Origin: Xanthobacteraceae bacterium
Lineage (GTDB): Bacteria > Pseudomonadota > Alphaproteobacteria > Rhizobiales > Xanthobacteraceae
NCBI GenBank assembly: GCA_019747015.1
Contig: JAIERI010000028.1
Span: 1-40,640, forward strand
Length of the DNA stretch: 40,640 nucleotides
Reading direction: 5' to 3'
Shown here: in pieces, positions 36,348-40,640 of the stretch
Numbering within the stretch: position 1 is the first letter of the stretch
How the letters are laid out: each line of letters starts with the position of its first letter
Program-made: the position numbers and the translations under genes
Notes under the pieces: model-generated
Seen by the model: only the letters and a program-made list of their open reading frames with translations
Databases searched by the model: none
What the model was told of the DNA's origin: nothing

Positions 36348-36403
36348 CTGCACCCGCGAGCGTTTGTCCAAGAATGTTTCGCCGAACAAAACTGCGGCGA
36401 TTG

Positions 36404-38029
36404 CTAGCTCACCACCGCCTGTCCATCGCGGCGCGGATCGCTCGCCGCCACATAGCCTTCCACGGCCGGATCGCCCATCCGCCAGATGAACTGGCCTGCG
36501 CCGAAATCCATGTAGCTGTCGCTGAGCGGAATCACTTTGTGGCCGCGATCGACGAGTCCCTGAACCGTCTGTGGGTCCATGCTGGCCTCGGCATTGATGT
36601 TGAGCCCGGACTCGAAACGCCAGCGCGGCGCGTCGCATGCTGCCTGTGGATTCTGACCGAAGTCGAGCATTCGCACCAAGGTCTGGAGATGGCCCTGCGG
36701 CTGCATGTTGCCGCCCATGACGCCGAAGCTCATCACCGGCGCACCGTCACGGGTGAGGAAGCCGGGAATAATGGTTTGGAACGGTCGCTTGCGCGGCGCG
36801 ACACAATTGGGGTGCGCAGTATCGAGGTTGAAACCGTGGCCGCGATTTTGCAACGACACGCCCCATTCCGGGATCACGACACCCGAACCGAACCCCATGT
36901 AATTGCTCTGAATGAAGCTCACCATCATGCCTGAGGAATCCGCGGCCGTGAGATAGATGGTTCCTCCTCTCACCGGATTCCCGGCCTTGAAGTCCTGCGC
37001 CTTCTTGCGATCGATGAGTTTGGCACGCCCGGCGAGATAAGTATCGTCGAGCATCTGTTCGGGTGTCACCTGCATGGCGACTGGATCGGCGACATATCGA
37101 TAAGTATCGGCAAAAGCGAGTTTCATCGCTTCGATCTGTAAATGCTGGGCGTCAACGCCGTCCACCGGCAGACCCTCGAAGTCGCAATGGGCGAGAATTC
37201 CAAGAGCGATGAGTGCGGAGATACCCTGCCCGTTGGGAGGCATTTCATGCACGGTATAACCGCGATAATCCTTGGCGATGGGCGTGACCCATTCGGGCTT
37301 GAACGCAGCTAGATCCGCGGCGGTCATGACACCGCCCTCTGCGCGCGCGTGGCGCTCGATAGCCTCGGCGATCTCACCGCCATAAAGAGCTGCACCGCGC
37401 GTCTCGCCAATCAGACGCAAGGTTCTTGCCGCAGCGGGAAACATGAAGCGCTCGCCCACATGCGGCGGACGGCCCCGCGGCAAGAACGTCTCGGCGAAGC
37501 CGGGTTGTTTGACCAGATTTTCGAGACCGAAGGCGCCCACCCATTTGTGCTGGATAATGGTGGGAACAAGATAGCCCCGTTCGGCGATCTCAATGGCGGA
37601 CTCAAGCAGATCGGTGAATGGCAGACGGCCGAAACGTTCGGACAACGCTACCCAGCTTGCGACTGCGCCCGGCACCGTGACCGAGTCCCAGCCACGCACA
37701 GGAGGCATTTTGGCATCGTCACCATATTTGGCGCGGAAATATTCAGGCGTCCAGGCAGCGGGCGAGAAACCGGACGAGTTGAGGCCATGAAGGCGCTTGC
37801 CATCCCACAGGATACAAAACGCATCCGATCCAAGACCGTTGCTGCACGGCTCGACAATCGCCATGACGGCCGCGGCGGCGATTGCCGCATCCACTGCGTT
37901 GCCCCCCTTCCAGAGCATCTTGAGCCCGGCCTGCGCCCCCAGGGGATGCGAGGTGGAAACGACATTGTTGCCGAAGACGGGCAAACGCCGCGAAGCGTAT
38001 CCGGTGGCCCAGTCAAAAGATGCAGTCAT
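36404..38029 (-). CDS. Gamma-glutamyltransferase-family protein
   Basis: VVSTSHPLGAQAGLKMLWKGGNAVDAAIAAAAVMAIVEPCSNGLGSDAF, RGGTIYLTAADSSGMMVSFIQSNYMGFGSGVVIPEWGVSLQNRG. Confidence 0.93.
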   Translation of the reverse strand: MTASFDWATGYASRRLPVFGNNVVSTSHPLGAQAGLKMLWKGGNAVDAAIAAAAVMAIVEPCSNGLGSDAFCILWDGKRLHGLNSSGFSPAAWTPEYFRAKYGDDAKMPPVRGWDSVTVPGAVASWVALSERFGRLPFTDLLESAIEIAERGYLVPTIIQHKWVGAFGLENLVKQPGFAETFLPRGRPPHVGERFMFPAAARTLRLIGETRGAALYGGEIAEAIERHARAEGGVMTAADLAAFKPEWVTPIAKDYRGYTVHEMPPNGQGISALIALGILAHCDFEGLPVDGVDAQHLQIEAMKLAFADTYRYVADPVAMQVTPEQMLDDTYLAGRAKLIDRKKAQDFKAGNPVRGGTIYLTAADSSGMMVSFIQSNYMGFGSGVVIPEWGVSLQNRGHGFNLDTAHPNCVAPRKRPFQTIIPGFLTRDGAPVMSFGVMGGNMQPQGHLQTLVRMLDFGQNPQAACDAPRWRFESGLNINAEASMDPQTVQGLVDRGHKVIPLSDSYMDFGAGQFIWRMGDPAVEGYVAASDPRRDGQAVVS

Positions 38030-38047
38030 CGTGAAATCCTGTGTCGA

Positions 38048-39133
38048 TCAATGTGCCTGGCCAAAGACAGCGTCCAGTCTTTGCATCACGGGTGCGATAT
38101 CGAATCCATGGCTCGAAAGCCAGGAATCATCATAAAGAGTTGATCGATAGCGTTCTCCGGAATCGCACAGAAGCGTGACGATCGAACCGGTTACACCTTT
38201 TTCCATCATCTCCTGGATAAGTGTAAATGCGCCGCAGATGTTGGTGCCGGTCGAGCCGCCGCAAGGACGGCCGATAATCTCGCTGAGCTTGCGAGCTGCG
38301 GCGATGCTCTCGGTGTCTGGGACAACGACGACGCGGTCGACAAGATCCGGCATGAAGGAAGGCTCCACCTGAGTGCGGCCGATGCCTTCGATCACGCTTG
38401 AACAAGCCTCCACTCTCGTTACGGCACGGTCGGCATAGTGATGGTGAAAGACCGACGATTTGGGATCAGCGACACAAAGCCGGGTGGGATATTTGCGATA
38501 ACGGATGAAACGGCCGATCGTTGCGGCGGTGCCGCCAGTGCCCGCTCCGCACACAACCCAGTTCGGCACGGGATCGGTTTCCTTGGCCATTTGCGCAAAG
38601 ATGGACTCGGCGATGTTGTTGTTGCCGCGCCAGTCGGTGGCGCGCTCGGCAAAAGTGAACTGATCCATATAATGGCCGTTCAACTCGGCTGCGAGACGAT
38701 GGGCGGTCTCCGATGTGTTCCTGCCTTCGATCAGATGCGGCTCGCCGCCATGAAAGGTGATGGCCGCGATCTTTTCCGTCGAAGTTGTGCGCGGCATCAC
38801 GGCAATGAACCGCAGACCAAGCAGGCGTGCGAAATAGGCCTCCGAAATCGCCGTCGAGCCCGACGATGCCTCGATGATGGTGGTGCCGGGACCAATCCAG
38901 TTGTTGCATAACGCGTAAAGGAACATCGAGCGCGCCAGCCTGTGTTTGAGACTGCCGGTCGGATGACTGGACTCGTCCTTTATATATAGAGCGATGCCAG
39001 GCGCGCGCGGCAGCTCGATACGGATAAGGTGCGTGTCAGCCGAGCGATTGATGTCGGTTTCGATCAGCTGGATGGCATGGGCAAGCCAGTTGGTATCGCG
39101 AACTTTGTTGGATCGGGGAAAAACGACGTCCAT
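38048..39133 (-). CDS. PLP-dependent cysteine synthase-fold enzyme, Cds1-like (L-cysteine desulfhydrase type)
   Basis: [18 protein letters not shown] (PLP Lys), [67 protein letters not shown]. Internal ATG (MDVVFPRSN) preferred over the track start. Confidence 0.88.
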   Translation of the reverse strand: MDVVFPRSNKVRDTNWLAHAIQLIETDINRSADTHLIRIELPRAPGIALYIKDESSHPTGSLKHRLARSMFLYALCNNWIGPGTTIIEASSGSTAISEAYFARLLGLRFIAVMPRTTSTEKIAAITFHGGEPHLIEGRNTSETAHRLAAELNGHYMDQFTFAERATDWRGNNNIAESIFAQMAKETDPVPNWVVCGAGTGGTAATIGRFIRYRKYPTRLCVADPKSSVFHHHYADRAVTRVEACSSVIEGIGRTQVEPSFMPDLVDRVVVVPDTESIAAARKLSEIIGRPCGGSTGTNICGAFTLIQEMMEKGVTGSIVTLLCDSGERYRSTLYDDSWLSSHGFDIAPVMQRLDAVFGQAH

Positions 39134-39140
39134 CAATTCC

Positions 39141-40640
39141 TCATGCGGCCTTGAGTTCAGCTTCCGCCAGCCGGCGTAAGCCAGCGCGATCGATCTTGTT
39201 CGTGGAAGCAAGCATCATCTCATCGAGGAACCAGATTCGGCGGGGATGCTGATAGGCCGGTGCGTTTGCCAGCACGTAGCGCTTGAGCGTGTCTTCATCC
39301 ACCGACGCGCCAAGTCGCCGCACGACGAAGGCGACGGGCTTTGTACCCTTGATATCGTCGTCCACCGGAACCACGCAGGCCTGAAGCACGTCGGGATGTG
39401 TTTCCAGCACTGCCTCGACTTCGCCGGGAAAGATGTTCTCCCCTCCGCTCACGAACATGTCGTCCGAGCGGCCCATGAAATAGTAGAAACCATTCTCATC
39501 GCGCCGGAAAACGTCGGCCGTATCGTAGTAGCCATCCGCTGTAATGGGAGAACGCACATCCGGGCGGTTATGATAGCCGAGCATGACCGCCGGACTTTTC
39601 ATCTGCAGCACGCCACTTGTAGGCGCGTCCGGGCCGACCAGACGAACCGATACCTCGGGGTGAGGATAACCGACTGAACTGATAGGCGTGGCGAGACCGT
39701 CCGGATGATCGGTAAAAGCGATAGGGCCGCCTTCGGTCGTACCATAGGCGTTGATGATGCGTGCGTTAGGCAGGAGCGCGCGAATTTGCCGGGCCAAGGT
39801 ATCGTTCACCGGCGCGGACCCCATGCGGACAGTGCGCACGCTGGACAGGTCGGCGAAAGCCAGTGCTTCTTTTTCACGCAGCATCATGGCGATCATTGGC
39901 GGCACCGCGGTGAGCCAGGTGCAGCGGTAGCGGCTGATCGCTTCGATGTAGGGTACGGCCTTGAACTGGGGCAACATGATCGCCGTCGCGCCGCTCGCAC
40001 ATACCAGCAGCGACAAGGCCAGGGCATTCATATGATAGAGGGGGGCCGCGATCAGCACGCGCTCGTTATGCAGGTCAGTCTCCTGCTTGCGCGTATTTGC
40101 GACCCACAGATGGGCCGTGTGCGACAGCAAAACCCCTTTGGGACGCCCCGTCGAACCGGATGTATAAAGGCTGAGAGCGGGCTCATCCGCGCGCGGCGTC
40201 ACCGGCACAAAACGACCGGGGTCCAGCCAGGATGATATGCTGCCCTGACCTGTCCCATCGAACGTCACGAAAGACACGCCTGGAAACTTCTCCGGATCCA
40301 CCGAGGCGCGGCGCTCATCGTCATGAACAACCAGACGAGCGTCGCAATCGGCGATCACTTGAGCAATCGTCACAGGAGGAAATTTGAAATTGATCGGGAC
40401 CGGCACTACGCCGGCCCGCATGGCGCCGAGCAGGAGCGCCACATATTCCGGCCGATTGGCGGACAGGATTGCGATCCTTTCGCCGCGCAGGACTCCAGCC
40501 TTCATGAGACCGCGAGCGAAAGCGTCGGCCATGGCGTCCAGCGCACCGCGCGTCATAACAAATTCTGTTTTGTCCGGCCGCACGCCAATGATAACCGGAC
40601 GCGAAGGGTCGTCGGTGCGGCGAACGAAGTTACCGAGGTT
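39141..40640 (-). CDS. AMP-dependent synthetase/ligase (acyl-CoA synthetase), N-terminus cut by window edge
   Basis: [71 protein letters not shown]. Frame stays open to 40640 (..[28 protein letters not shown]), so the track start at 40583 is internal. Confidence 0.95.
   Translation of the reverse strand, partial: NLGNFVRRTDDPSRPVIIGVRPDKTEFVMTRGALDAMADAFARGLMKAGVLRGERIAILSANRPEYVALLLGAMRAGVVPVPINFKFPPVTIAQVIADCDARLVVHDDERRASVDPEKFPGVSFVTFDGTGQGSISSWLDPGRFVPVTPRADEPALSLYTSGSTGRPKGVLLSHTAHLWVANTRKQETDLHNERVLIAAPLYHMNALALSLLVCASGATAIMLPQFKAVPYIEAISRYRCTWLTAVPPMIAMMLREKEALAFADLSSVRTVRMGSAPVNDTLARQIRALLPNARIINAYGTTEGGPIAFTDHPDGLATPISSVGYPHPEVSVRLVGPDAPTSGVLQMKSPAVMLGYHNRPDVRSPITADGYYDTADVFRRDENGFYYFMGRSDDMFVSGGENIFPGEVEAVLETHPDVLQACVVPVDDDIKGTKPVAFVVRRLGASVDEDTLKRYVLANAPAYQHPRRIWFLDEMMLASTNKIDRAGLRRLAEAELKAA

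Noticed and set aside
1-40640. CRISPR arrays, tRNA/rRNA genes, intact transposases or prophage, and defence-system genes
   Set aside because: No repeat-spacer periodicity, no tRNA-like cloverleaf noticed, and no transposase, integrase or defence-protein motifs in the translated ORFs.

Overview
The window is GC-rich and looks alphaproteobacterial, probably Bradyrhizobium/Rhodopseudomonas-like (inference from protein flavour only). It is a dense catabolic and transport region with about 40 supportable genes. I saw no rRNA, tRNA, CRISPR array or intact mobile element. Main blocks: (1) a minus-strand trio of AMP-ligase, stand-alone acyl carrier protein and lipoyl-less E2/CAT-like acyltransferase (1021-3865), convergent with an isoprenylcysteine-methyltransferase-like gene; (2) a 10-gene minus-strand acid-sugar-like catabolic operon (4026-13635) with a polar-amino-acid-type ABC importer, two different dehydratase families (enolase superfamily and IlvD/Edd), two aldolase-type proteins (DapA-like, RraA-like) and two dehydrogenases, with a divergent GntR regulator; (3) an internally deleted TPP-enzyme remnant and a cupin; (4) a putative regulon of MFS transporter, GntR/FCD regulator, Zn-alcohol dehydrogenase, DUF6166-like protein, two small membrane proteins and a membrane fatty-acid-hydroxylase, tied together by a repeated TGATAT(G/A)TCA motif upstream of three of the transcription units; (5) a GntR-centred divergon with two FAD-oxidoreductase paralogues, a taurine/nitrate-type ABC importer and an epoxide-hydrolase-like protein; (6) a nitrilase operon with one substrate-binding protein and two complete permease/ATPase pairs, divergent from a LysR gene, with a 9-bp hairpin that covers the nitrilase Shine-Dalgarno and a separate T-N11-A palindrome; (7) gamma-glutamyltransferase, Cds1-like PLP enzyme and acyl-CoA synthetase (the last cut by the window edge). 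The most promising candidates for an undescribed system are blocks 4 and 6, followed by blocks 1 and 2. All product calls come from reading the sequence and motifs; no database search was run.
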